Of a stretch of DNA of 64,000 nucleotides, positions 44,401 to 55,142 are shown piece after piece; positions within the stretch are counted from its first letter, which is position 1; the number at the start of each line of letters is the position of its first letter. The translations under genes and the position numbers were made by a program. Origin of the DNA: Rhynchopus euleeides (lineage: Eukaryota; Euglenozoa; Diplonemea; Diplonemida; Diplonemidae); the NCBI GenBank assembly GCA_963210315.1, contig OY723322.1, positions 1,612,001 to 1,676,000 of the forward strand, given 5' to 3'. The notes under the pieces were generated by a model, which was not told the origin of the DNA, ran no database searches, and saw nothing but the letters and a program-made list of their open reading frames with translations.

Positions 44401-47400
44401 CAACAGAGTCGGGCTTCGGGGTCTCTGGGAACCAAACACCTGTGACTTTTGTCATAACCACTTCCAAAAAAAAACAGTTCCCAACAAACACGACCAGCAT
44501 CGATTGTGAGCCACCTCCGTACATGCGTTGTTTTGTGCACGTCAACCCACTGCATATGCGTGATTCAACGATGACTTCAAATGCGACAAAACGACAAAAC
44601 ACAAAGGAAAGTTCAAGCTGAACCTCAGCGGATTGCCCAATGGTAGATCAAAAAGTATGAATGAGCTGTGCCAGTAGGTAGTATCCCGGGCTTGTTGTTG
44701 AAGAAGGTGCGAACTCTCCCTCAAAAATATCATAATTATTTCGCCTCGGGTTTCGGAAGGCGAGCGTGTCGGTGTCGGTGCATATTTTATTTGTTCGGTC
44801 CCACTTCCCCACCCCCTCTTGTGCGACAGCATTGCCCAACGGCCTCTCCATAAAGATCAGCACTGCAGGTCACCACAGCGAGGTGGCCATATGGCAGCTC
44901 TTGACGTCTCTCGCCGAAAATGTAGGCATTCTTGAAACATTGCTTGAAGGTTTTTTGGATGCTCAGTGCAGTCTGTATTTTTTGCATCCCTTCTTGCACA
45001 CGACCTAGACGGTGCTTCGAAAGCCCATGTACCGCAGGGCGGTCGCAATCCTATCTGCATCCACCCCTGTGCCCGTTGTGTTCTTTAAACTGTCTCTGGG
45101 TGTTCCATTCGCTTCCGGCCCTCTGTATGGTCCCACGCCTGAGGAATGTGCAATCACATCGATGTTCAATCACAGGCAGCTGGGACAGGATCACCCCGTC
45201 CTGAGGTCTCTGCGAATGGTTGTGTAGACCCAAGGAGCCAAACTACACCATGCTCATGGTATATGTCAGTCGCAGGACCTGCGGGTTTGAAGAATGTCGC
45301 CCGCCTTATGTTTGAAAGTGTCCGTGGTCACATTGCTGTTGAGAACGAAATGATCCCCTCGCATTAACAATCTACCCCCCATTCGCTGTTTCCCTCCTTT
45401 TTGGTTTTGCTACGATCCGTCTTTCTCTGTGTGCTGTGTTGTTGCCCAAAGAACGGGAACTTTCCGCAACAAGTGCTGGTTTGTCGGGGCACACGGGGCC
45501 TTTTGGTGCTCGCTGAACGAACTCTAAAATGTAGAGTGAATGAGGTGAAGGTGGCCGCGCAGCAGAGGCACGGCCGAAATATCGTTCAAAAAAAGCAACA
45601 AATACAACGCCTGAAAACAGCATTTTCGTGTTCTTATCGTGTGTCGTTTCCCTCTCCTTACCGACGCTGTTCCCTCTTGGCTGTTGGGCGCGTTCGTTCC
45701 GGTGATTGTCACAACAACTCACGACTCACACCTCGTTCAAGTCTGGCAAGTGTCGTGCGGTCAGAAGAATCACACAACGTGGGGGCTTCTGATACCAATT
45801 TGTTGAGATCAAGCACACAAGAGTTGAATGAGTCAAGTCGCCAGTTTCAACACCAGGTTGTTTGGCCTGCTTGTCTTCTGAAAGGAAGCAGGACGCAAGC
45901 AATCCTGATTCGGGTTCGGAGACGTGCCCCTTCAACTGCGGACTTCAAAAGCTCAGGCTGTCATCTGCAAATATGGGTCTCCTGCCGATTCCAGCTGATC
46001 GAGATTTTCTTGAAGCAGACTGGCGGGGCAAGTCTTCCGATTCGCACCCGGAAGTGCTGGCGTCCCTGGTACCCAAAATTTCTCCTGCCCGCTCTTCAGT
46101 TTGACCTGATCCCATGTCTCTGTGTCCTCAGTTCACCACCGAAAGACGATGAACTGATACTTGGTCACTTGGTCCTCCTGGGTCAGGTCGACACAACCCA
46201 GCACTGCATCAATGATAGCACATTATTGGTTTTGGTGCAATCGGAGAAGACTTCGAGCCCCCTTCTCGCTGTCCCGCTTCTCCTTGCCGAGAGCTGGATC
46301 ATGAATCTTGGTGGTGGTTGCAGTGCCTAAACGACAGCAAAACACGCATCATCACCGACAGCCTATGATTTCTGATCTGACGGCGTCATAACGTGCTGTG
46401 ACGAAGATTTTTGTTGTGCGCGACAACCACAAAGCCGGTCGGCGACCCAACATCGCCAGTCCAGCTGGAGATGTGCCGCTCTGGGGTGGATCTCAAGATT
46501 CGTTATCCTTCGAGCTCTCCAACCTCATTCATCTTCCAACCCACCCCCTCAACCCTCCCACCTGTCCCCTCCCATTCCTCCCACTCCCTCGTCCCCGTCT
46601 CCCCCCCAGACAGGTGTCTGCTCTTGTCTCAGAGGGATTCACGCTGCGCGTCGAGCCTCATGCAGTCATGAGTATGTTGCCCTGTCTTTGTCACGCCCAC
46701 GGCGCCTTTGATTGCACCAACCCTTGGAGGGTTGTTGTCAAAGATAACGTAACGTTTCTTTCTTTCTTTTGGTCTTTGCTTCTTTGAAGATTGTACATAA
46801 TTCGTCTTGGAGGTTTACCCAACAATCGGGGAATTGCCGGAATCACCACCCGGCACTGGCACCAAAACGCGCGTGTGACTCCCTCGCCTCGCCTCGGGCG
46901 AGGATAGGGTGGCCTGCCTCCGACCCTGTGAGGCTACGTTCTGAGCAGTTTCGGGAATGAGGTTCTTCGCTGGCTGGGCTGATTGAGCATGAGTTCTTTC
47001 AGGGCCCGTCTCGAAGTCACTCTGCCAGCCTGTGGGCAGTTCCCCACTATCAGAATGCACACGCGGTGTCCGGGTGTTTCCGGTCATGTCGCCGTGTTCA
47101 GTAACCTCCTTGTTGTTGTTTTTCATTGCATATTTCAATGTTGGGTGATGGCGGCAATGCCTCGGCTGGGATGCCGAGGGGCTGTCGATGATTCACCGCG
47201 AGATTCCAACCAGCGGCGGTTCGGCGTCTCAGTGTCAATTCATTGTTTTTTTCTTTGGTTTTTTTGTTCGCCGGCCGTTGCGCTTGGCTTGTACTGCATG
47301 GGACCTACTTAAACACACCCCGAGTCTTTTTTGCCACGTCCTGGCACTCATCACCAGCTTTCAGGATCCGACTTGAGTCGAATCAACCACGAGGCGGTGT

Positions 47401-49092
47401 CTGTGGTGGGATCCAGCCTCCTCCGGAGCCGCAAGAGAAGAACTCTGTCTGAACGTTCCCAACAAAGCTTCGAGGACTGCAGGTTTCGCCACTTGTGACG
47501 GTTGTGGGAAATTTCAAAACTCTTGAATATATTGGTTTACATACGTACACGGTTTACATACACGGACAGACTGCCTTCTTTCGGCATCACTTCGAAATTC
47601 GGTCGCAGGATTAATAGGCTTGCCGTGGAGGCTGCTTGTTGATTCTCGACACAACGTTGTACACACATTGCGTCTCCGAGACGCCACTCTCTCGTTCATC
47701 GATCCCCCAAAAAGGCTCATATTTTGTTGTACCGATATACGGCCCGAGGACGAAGTGCATCTTTTGGGAGATGTACTTCCCTTGCCTAAAGCCCTGCCCC
47801 CTGCCCCTGTCCTGCTGATCTTCGGTCTTCGTCTTGTACATTACGGGAGTGTCGTCGGAGATACAGGCATGCGGGAACAAGGAATGTATCGTATGTTTTC
47901 CAAGTTCCCATGCCATTGACCGATTGTCAAGCATGTGCAGCAAGTCTCATATTTCTTGCGACACGCCCAGAACCAGAACAAAACTAAAGGCGCAGACTGT
48001 CAATGAATGTGTGCAAACAGACGGATTTTGTGTGTGTCGGATCATCCGTTGAATTTCATCATACAGACAGACCTACAAAGGAGCTGAGCTGTCTCCGTCA
48101 GTGTGGTTCGGAGCTGACACACAGGCCAACAACACCCCGCTCTCAGACCCATGTAAGGAGAAGATTGCCCAGCAATCTCGGCTCGCTTGCTCCGATGACC
48201 CTTTTCCACCACCCCATTCTTACTTCTTTGCCGTATCGTATAATTTAATCTGAAAAAGCGTCCCAGCAGTGTTATGCCAAGCGGTTGTTAATCAGGAAGC
48301 CTCCCGGCTTCTCCCTTCACTGAGGTGTACCGTACGATATAACGGAAGCCACGTGTTGCGGTATTCCACTCATTGTCGCTGTTCATTGTTGTTTTGCTTC
48401 CGCCATGTAGGTGTGTCTAGTCGGGCTTGCCGGGTGAATACGGGAAAATCCCCCAGTTCCCTTGTGCTTCCGATCTTCATGAACCTCCAATTGTTGGACA
48501 CCCTGTTGAAAACATTTTGACGTCGCGGGATCTCCTATTTGACTTCCATCCGCTCAACTCACGGTGCAATCACCGACCCAGGGGATATAGTGTTCCACAG
48601 ATGTGTGCATCAAACATGCCTCACGGCGGTTCGTGAGCTTGGGGGCGATGCAGGCCTTGCGGGAGGGAAGTCTGCCTGATGCCTGGCACCGCCCTCAGCT
48701 CTTTAAGTTGAACGCATCCTCATCGTTTTTGCGTTTCTATTTTCCTCTTAACTTCCCTTCACCCCCCGCCCCGCCCCACCCCGTGTTGTTCCCCTTGTAG
48801 ATTGCCCCGTCCTCACGTCGCCCCTTTTGTTGATTACTCTCGATCACTCCTCTGTTTCCATTTCTTTTTGATTTGATTTTTATTCATTTCTTCGCTAACC
48901 CGCAGACCATACGGTCCCTGCCACACACAGCCCGGAGTGTCCGTACTCGAGCAGTTGTGACAACTGACCCTTGCGATGTGGGGACGTGGGGATCGGACTC
49001 CGCATATGTGGTGCCGCTAAGACTAGCCGCAGCAGGTCCCCACCCACAACCCCCTTCACAGGCCCCTTTTCCCTTCCTCCCGCTCTGTCACA
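41434..49092. other. Large gene-free region (7.7 kb)
   Basis: No gene supported. Open frames include 41916-42329 (137 codons with ATG, Cys-containing, no family), 43249-43800, 44106-44621, 45401-46330 (310 codons but no ATG for almost its whole length) and 47611-47943 on the minus strand. Base composition and codon choice differ from the island genes. Some may be decayed coding sequence. Confidence 0.45.
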
Positions 49093-49659
49093 ATGATCAC
49101 CGACACATTCAAATCACCTCATCCACCCAGGACCATGTCGTTCATTGCGACAAAGCCCAGCCAGCTGCTGCAGGTGGAATGCAACGTCGTGCAGCACAAT
49201 AGGGGCAGTGGGTTCCTCGTGAGATACGGCGATGGCCACGAGGCAGCAGGAATGGAACGGGAGCTCACCGAACTGAAGCTTGCAGACAAGGACAGGCAGC
49301 TGGCACGGTTTCGCTCAGCCACTGAAAAGCGTGTTGCGGAACGGACTATGATGCAGCAGAGAGCCAAACAGGTGGCGGAGAAGGAGTCGGTGTTGTCACA
49401 ACGGAAGCGCGAGGCCAACCTTCGGTTGTGCAGATCGAAGTACATTACCCGCTCTTCGGGCACACCGCACAGTCCGCAGGAATGCCTTGTGATGGCGCCG
49501 CGCGGAGCCCGTCTCGTCCTCTCAGATTCAGCGAGTGACCACCCTTTGCAAGACCCACAGCCCTTCGGTTGTGCGAAGAGGCAGCTTCCGACGCAATGCG
49601 CGACAAAAACATTTATCTCCCGAAGCCGCGAGGCTCTGAGGGAATTGCCGACTAACTGA
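49093..49659 (+). CDS. Small coiled-coil protein of unknown function
   Basis: A 188-residue frame from ATG 49093; a second ATG at 49135 (MSFIATKPSQLL, residue 15) has a good context and may be the true start, giving 174 residues. Residues about 68-124 are rich in Glu, Lys, Arg, Gln and Ala with heptad-like spacing (MERELTELKLADKDRQLARF and on to EKESVLSQRKREAN), so a coiled coil is likely. The C-terminal third is Ser/Pro-rich. I recognise no family. It ends only 62 bp before the next ATG on the same strand, the first member of island C. Confidence 0.55.
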   Translation: MITDTFKSPHPPRTMSFIATKPSQLLQVECNVVQHNRGSGFLVRYGDGHEAAGMERELTELKLADKDRQLARFRSATEKRVAERTMMQQRAKQVAEKESVLSQRKREANLRLCRSKYITRSSGTPHSPQECLVMAPRGARLVLSDSASDHPLQDPQPFGCAKRQLPTQCATKTFISRSREALRELPTN

Positions 49660-49721
49660 GTGGGTACACTCATCTAGATATTAGAACTGCCGTGTCCTCC
49701 GACACCGCCGTAGACACTTAG

Positions 49722-51587
49722 ATGCACAACATGGAGCAGGTAGGATGGATCTGCGGGTTGGTCTCTTTGATAGCCTTCCTGGCACTGCATGGTGGTTGCT
49801 TTCTCTACACCCTGGAGCGGCCCTCCATACCCCACACCCTGCAGTATTTACACCGCTCAATGGAGCGTGGGGGCATGCCCGTAGATGGGGTTCTGGAGAC
49901 GTCTTATGGGAAGGTGATGGGCGAGTGCCTTCCTCTGCGTGGTGTCTGGTGCTTTCACGGGATCCCATTCGCACAGCCCCCGATTGGAGCGAATCGTTTT
50001 AAAAAACCCAAGGCGCTGCAGCCGTGGTCTGGCGTGCTGGACTGTACCTCTTCCGAGAACAACACACGCAGAGACATAACTGCCATGCAAGCAGATGACG
50101 GTGCCGAAGACTGCCTCTACCTCGACCTGTGGATGCCGCAAGACACATTGGACTACACAAAAAAGCCGCACAGCACCCCTGTCATGGTGATCTTGCATCC
50201 AGGGGCACCGCTTACAGGTTCGAAGAACGACCCACGCATTGACGGCACGCACCACGCGTCGAATGGGGTGATCACCGTGGTGCCTAACTTCCGCCTCGGC
50301 GCTCTGGGGTTCCTCCGGTTTGCGGATGGCGACTACAACTGTGCTCTGTGGGATGTGATCGCCGTGCTCGAGTGGGTGAGCAAGGAGATCCACACCTTCG
50401 GCGGCAGTGCCGAGTGCCTGACCCTGTGTGGGATTGAAGGAGGAGCTGACATGGCAATGTACCTCCTTGCCAGCCCCCAGTCCAACCGCTACTTCCAACG
50501 CGTGATACTCCAGAACCCAGGCGTACCCCTCCCGGTATCCGAATCGCAGGCACAGGAGATTGCGACTGAAATGATGGCCGTCATGGGCATGGCGGATGAC
50601 GAGAAGCACGCCCAGCGGAACATCCCACAGAGCGCCTTTCTCAACTCCCAGGCCAACGGCTGGTTCTGCGTCTCCTACTGCTTCCCTGGAACACGCCACT
50701 CAGAGGTGCCGAAACCAACCCCACCACCACCCGTGCAGCCCCTGCTGACCTCGTCGGGGCTTGTCATCATGCCGAACGCCCACAAGGGGGTCAGGCGACT
50801 CCCTGTTGTCGCAGACGGGTCGCTTGTCAAGGACGGTCCTCTCCCGTCCCTTCTGAACGGCACAGGAAGGGGCATTTCGTGCATGGTAGGGTCTGTCAAG
50901 TTTCGCCACCAGCTTGCGGACGGCGAGGCGCCTGAGATCAGCGGGATGGAGGAGCTGGTGCACCGCCTGAAGTGGGAGTTCCTGGGAGCCCCCGGCATCA
51001 CGGACGGGCAGGCTGAGAGGATTGCCGAAACGCTGATCGCCGCCATGAAGGAGGAAGTATTTGCAGACTCTCTCATCAACTCCCGGACGGAAACCCGCAA
51101 CGACATCGTGGCACAGCACATCTGGAATGGCATTGTGACCGATCTCAGACACGGTCTTGCTGCCAAGCTTCTCTGCACTGCCATTGCCAACGACGTCACG
51201 GCGAATAAGGGCACCGCTGTGTACAGCTATGTCTTCACAGGCTTTTCAGGTCTGACGTGCTCCAGCGAAGGCGAAATCTCTTTGACACATGGGAACACGA
51301 GGAGGGGGGGTGCGGGGCTCCCCTCCGTCAGGAAGGAGTGGACCAAGGTGTGGCGAGAGTTTGCCACCACGGGCAGATGCCAGTGGGAGGAGTACTCCCT
51401 CTCCAAAGATCTTGTGACGAGGTGTGACGGTGTGAGGGGGTTCAGCACCGCGCGACGACCCCGAGAAAAGTTCCTCTCCCTCCTTGTCCCGCTGTACGTC
51501 AGTCTGTGGCCCGTGCCCTGCAAGCACACGTGGGATGAAGAGCCTGAGGGGCGCCGTTACTGCACCGACACCATCCTGTCGGCCTAA
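49722..51587 (+). CDS. Membrane-anchored carboxylesterase type-B fold protein, predicted catalytically inactive
   Basis: A 621-residue frame. Residues 8-29 form a hydrophobic signal anchor. The rest follows the type-B carboxylesterase/cholinesterase fold: FHGIPFAQPPIGANRFKKP (78-96), AEDCLYLDLWMP (128-139), NFRLGALGFLRF (189-200), and FGGSAECLTLCG before the nucleophile elbow. The elbow, normally GESAG, is GIEGG (237-241), so the Ser is Glu239. The oxyanion segment HGGGF is HPGAP (159-163). The acid-residue region normally ending in E-G is SVKFRHQL, with no Glu. His523 (THGN) is kept. Loss of the nucleophile points to a non-enzymatic role such as binding or adhesion, as in neuroligin-like members; that role is inference. 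The frame is intact, so it is not a pseudogene. Confidence 0.82.
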   Translation: MHNMEQVGWICGLVSLIAFLALHGGCFLYTLERPSIPHTLQYLHRSMERGGMPVDGVLETSYGKVMGECLPLRGVWCFHGIPFAQPPIGANRFKKPKALQPWSGVLDCTSSENNTRRDITAMQADDGAEDCLYLDLWMPQDTLDYTKKPHSTPVMVILHPGAPLTGSKNDPRIDGTHHASNGVITVVPNFRLGALGFLRFADGDYNCALWDVIAVLEWVSKEIHTFGGSAECLTLCGIEGGADMAMYLLASPQSNRYFQRVILQNPGVPLPVSESQAQEIATEMMAVMGMADDEKHAQRNIPQSAFLNSQANGWFCVSYCFPGTRHSEVPKPTPPPPVQPLLTSSGLVIMPNAHKGVRRLPVVADGSLVKDGPLPSLLNGTGRGISCMVGSVKFRHQLADGEAPEISGMEELVHRLKWEFLGAPGITDGQAERIAETLIAAMKEEVFADSLINSRTETRNDIVAQHIWNGIVTDLRHGLAAKLLCTAIANDVTANKGTAVYSYVFTGFSGLTCSSEGEISLTHGNTRRGGAGLPSVRKEWTKVWREFATTGRCQWEEYSLSKDLVTRCDGVRGFSTARRPREKFLSLLVPLYVSLWPVPCKHTWDEEPEGRRYCTDTILSA

Positions 51588-51715
51588 CACCTAACAAAGA
51601 GCTTGGATTTGCCCCCCCACCCCCCACCCCCCCTGAACTCCCAGATATTGTCGTCGATCGGGAACGGAGAGAACCTGCGACACACACCATCCACACAGGA
51701 GGCACATGACCTCCT

Positions 51716-53278
51716 ATGCGTCGTAGCCGAGTCGTGCGTTGTATCTCTCTCCTCGATGGCATAGGAGGCTCGAAGGCCCGACGGAAAGGGAAGGATGGGG
51801 GGAAGAAGAAGAACACGGCACGCGGAGCTGCATGGGTCACCACTGCCCGCCACGCTCCGCCACAGAAACCCCCCCCGCCTCGCTCACCTCAGTTGGCACA
51901 GGTGGCCCGGAGAGCCAGAAGCTCGCCAGATGACGTGACACCAGTCGTGGAAAATCAGACACGCGCACCTGTTCCAATCTCGGCCCTCGGACGTGGTGTC
52001 TCCGATCTCCAGACCATACCACAGAGGGCAGGAAGGAGTCACAGGCACCCAAACAAACAGCGACAACCCAGCTTCAAGGCCAAGAAGGATGCTATTCTGC
52101 AGAGCCTCCACGACGGTAAAAACCCGTACAAAGGCTTCGGGGATTTGACAGATGAAGACGCTGCTGCGGTTCTTCTGACGATGGAGCTCCGGAGACGGAG
52201 CGGCACAGTCGGGAGGAGGCAGGTTGCTGCCATGCCTTCGGAGTGCGCACATCTCTCGCAAACCTTGAAGGTCAAGCTCAAAGATCTCGAGAGCAGCGGC
52301 TTTGATGTTGGGGTCGAGGCTTTGAATGCTTGCCTGTACATCCTCAAGCAACACAGCCTGACACTGCATTGTCAAGGTTGGCTGAGGTGGATGCAGAAGG
52401 CATACATGGTGGCACCGAACACAAAGTCCTACAACCTGCTGCTTTCCTCTTTTGTCGTGACACAACCAGACGACGTCATCCCCACCTTCAAGCAGATGCT
52501 GCAGAAGGGGCCACAGCCCGACACGGTGACATACGGCATACTCTTACGAGTCATCGACTATGGCAATGTCCGGGACGTGCTCAACCTCAAGGAGGATCGG
52601 GGGTTTCCTGCCAATGCTGTCGACTACAACATTATTATTGGAAGGGCCTCAAGTTTTGAGGAGGCCAAGACGTGGTTTGATGAGATGCAGGCCAAGTCGT
52701 TTCCTTGTGACAAGTTTACACTCGGTGGATTGCTGAAGGCGTGTGCACACTCGGGTGAAATAAAGAATGCTGAGTGGGCCTTCGAAACAGCACGCGAGGC
52801 AGGCGTGGTATTAGAAACAACGTTGTACACCGCCCTGATGGGTGTCTACAAGAGTGCTCAGGACTACGACGGTCTGACGGAGGTGTGGACGCGCATGCTT
52901 CAGGCTGGCATGAAGCCGGACGCCCACTCGTACCTCACGAAGGTGCGGCTTCTCAAATCTCGCGCGGTGAAGGCTGGCGACGAATCCATGTGCCGCTTGG
53001 AGGAAACAGTTACATCAGCTGAGCTTTCTGGCGGGCTCAACCCCACCGTGTGGGAGGAGGTCTTCAACTCATACGCAAAAATCGGAGACGCCAAGGGAGC
53101 CCAGCGCATGGGGCGCCTCATGCTCGATGTAAAGTCCAAGCTCCCGCGGCGCTTGCTCGATGCCTATCGTGCCGCGGCACTCCAGGAGTTCACAACCGCC
53201 AACCTGTCACGAGACCAGACGGCCGAACTGTGGGTCACGAGGGAGAGCACGTACGCTTCGAGGAAGATGAGACGGTAG
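51716..53278 (+). CDS. Pentatricopeptide repeat (PPR) protein
   Basis: A 520-residue single-exon frame. Residues about 231-425 hold around six PPR units: for example PNTKSYNLLLSSF, PDTVTYGILLRVIDYG, ANAVDYNIIIGRA with FEEAKTWFDEMQAKS, CDKFTLGGLLKACAHSGEI, ETTLYTALMGVYKSAQDYD and PDAHSYLTKVRLL. The xxYN/TYxxLL and FxxMLxxG patterns are the paired helices of the 35-residue motif. PPR proteins bind single-stranded RNA, nearly always in mitochondria or plastids, and act in processing, editing, stability or translation. The N terminus is strongly basic (Arg/Lys in the first 50 residues) and could be a presequence, followed by a Pro-rich disordered region. No editing or nuclease domain follows the repeats. 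Confidence 0.88.
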   Translation: MRRSRVVRCISLLDGIGGSKARRKGKDGGKKKNTARGAAWVTTARHAPPQKPPPPRSPQLAQVARRARSSPDDVTPVVENQTRAPVPISALGRGVSDLQTIPQRAGRSHRHPNKQRQPSFKAKKDAILQSLHDGKNPYKGFGDLTDEDAAAVLLTMELRRRSGTVGRRQVAAMPSECAHLSQTLKVKLKDLESSGFDVGVEALNACLYILKQHSLTLHCQGWLRWMQKAYMVAPNTKSYNLLLSSFVVTQPDDVIPTFKQMLQKGPQPDTVTYGILLRVIDYGNVRDVLNLKEDRGFPANAVDYNIIIGRASSFEEAKTWFDEMQAKSFPCDKFTLGGLLKACAHSGEIKNAEWAFETAREAGVVLETTLYTALMGVYKSAQDYDGLTEVWTRMLQAGMKPDAHSYLTKVRLLKSRAVKAGDESMCRLEETVTSAELSGGLNPTVWEEVFNSYAKIGDAKGAQRMGRLMLDVKSKLPRRLLDAYRAAALQEFTTANLSRDQTAELWVTRESTYASRKMRR

Positions 53279-53427
53279 GCAAAAAGATCGAGACGTGGCC
53301 CTCCTCCCGTTCCTCTCAGCCATTGATTGCCATGCTGTTGATGTGTGTCACGCAACCCATGCCTCCTGCGACGTCACTGTAGGATTTCTGTCCCACGCAC
53401 ACCACCCGCAGAGGGATCAGAGGGACA

Positions 53428-54662
53428 ATGAACGTCCCTCCGGTGGATCCCAACACGCCATGCCCTGTGTACCAGGAGTTTAATTTCTGCTCCTATGGCT
53501 GGGACTGCCAGTACAAGCATGGGCCCCTGTCCGACAAAGGTATGTGGGCGCCCTCGGGCTCTCTCCTTCCACACCCACCTTCACAACAGACACCAACGAC
53601 CTGACCAACGAGCTGATTCAGGTCGGACACAACCACACACAGGGCAACTACCAGTGCCTTGTGTGTGGCGCACCGCAGGACCCGACAAATGCCGTGAGCG
53701 CAAAGGTGGGGGAGACGGAGGCATATCCCTTCTGTGCGCGCTGTGGCAACTTCTACTTCTACCCTCATGTGCAGGTGGTTATCCTGAAGCTTCTCGAGCG
53801 GGCAGGAACGAACTACATGGAGTACAAGAGGCTCATTGACGCCCACTACCGGCGCCTTCCTGCGGTGCTGCATGTGGCATTCATGTACGAAGCTCACCGC
53901 TGGGCTACAAGCCGCTATGCATGGTCCCTGACGGGGCCTGACAACGCCAATGAAATCCTGGACCTCGTCTTCAAGTTCAAGCCACAGTGCAACCGGATGA
54001 TGAGCATGGGGTCCGGCACTGGGTACATTGAGCATGTGTTCCTGCACAGTTCGCGCGACATTGGTCGCGAGCTCGAAATTCACGCGTACGACGCCATGCC
54101 CCAGAAGAAGGTGGGTGTCGAATTTGATGTGCCGGTCAAGATGGGCGACGTTTCCAGCCTCACAGCACATGGTGACATGTCCAACACTGTCCTCCTGCTC
54201 TGCTGGCCGCCGTTTGGCTCGAAGGTCCGTGAGGAGTCGCGGATGGCCTTCGACACAGTGCTGAAGTTCACGGAACAGGGGGGTGACTTCCTCGTGTACA
54301 TCGGAGACGTCAACGCGACAGGTATGCTGCCGACACAGTTTTGACGCCATTGACACCACTTCGCCACACAGGTGACTGGAGGTACCACGATCACCTCGCT
54401 TCTCACTGGGAGCTGCTGAAGGAGACATTTGACTTGAAGAAGGTCGACGTCTGGGTATGTCATGATCCTGGACACTCGCGGCTCATCCTCACCCCGCCAC
54501 AGGTCCCGCAGCAGATGGGTTTGATCTACGCAGGGAATGACACCATCGGGATCTACCGCAAGAGGGACGTGCCCCTCAAGGTGTGTATGATCAGTGAAGT
54601 GTGCCCCCTTGCAACTCACATGTCAACAGATTGAGCCTCCGCAGTGGACGGTTACGGCGTGA
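53428..54662 (+). CDS. CCCH zinc finger / zinc ribbon / methyltransferase-like protein, five exons
   Basis: Exons 53428-53539, 53590-54321, 54372-54454, 54503-54580 and 54630-54662 give 345 residues. The four introns are 50, 50, 48 and 49 nt, three starting GTATGY and one GTGTGT, all ending CAG; frame is kept across each. Exon 1 encodes a CCCH finger, C12-x8-C21-x5-C27-x3-H31. Exon 2 has a zinc ribbon, C60-x2-C63-x22-C86-x2-C89, then a Rossmann-like methyltransferase region: GSGTGY (178-183, motif I), HAYDAMP (Asp205), MGDVSS (Asp224) and LLLCWPPFG (239-247, motif IV-like). CCCH fingers usually bind RNA; motif I and WPPF suggest S-adenosylmethionine-dependent methylation, but neither substrate nor activity is shown. 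It lies 149 bp after the PPR gene. Confidence 0.78.
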
Positions 54663-55142
54663 GAGATTACGAGTACATCACGTAAGACGGTGGGGGGATC
54701 GAACAAAACGTAACAATCTCAGAAGTCGCGACGGGTGCGGGACGGTTGAAGTGCCTCGAGGCGCAACGTGGGAAGTACAAAGAATACACGACACGTCTCG
54801 CGGGCGAAGTGTTGCCGCGTGTTGTTAGCACGTCTTAGATTCGGTCAGGCAGTCAGAAGAGACGAGGGGGTAGTGTGAGAGTCACTGAGAGTACCAGGTT
54901 CGGGCGGGAAGGTGTGCCGCGACAGTCCCTGCAATTGAGTTCGGGATGAGGCGCATAGCCGCCAAAGCAGTGGATTGTACACTCCGTGAACCACGCAGGT
55001 GACGTCGCCTCCAGCACACGTGGCGCTCCGCACATTGTAACTTGAAGGAGTGCGCGCGGCTGTTTGAGAGGGGTAGTCAGGGCAAAGGTCCGAGCTGACT
55101 GCATTCGGGTCCGTGCACACCTCACTTGAACTTCAGATGAAT
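54663..55142. other. Spacer between gene island C and the satellite
   Basis: 480 bp. Two overlapping minus-strand frames (54845-55120 and 54853-55158) are Cys-containing but unrecognised. I do not call a gene. The last bases before the array (CTTCAGATGAATCC) look like a degenerate satellite unit. Confidence 0.45.

Noticed and set aside
44106..44621. Frame with a zinc-knuckle-like NYHCHRC stretch
   Set aside because: The remaining Cys of a zinc knuckle is missing, the start is GTG, and nothing else in the frame supports a known protein.
45401..46330. Open frame of about 310 codons on the + strand
   Set aside because: It starts at TTG and has no ATG until almost the last residues; no domain, composition unlike the island genes. 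Probably chance or decayed sequence.
47611..47943. Minus-strand frame of 110 codons starting with ATG
   Set aside because: It overlaps equally plausible frames on both strands and has no recognisable domain.
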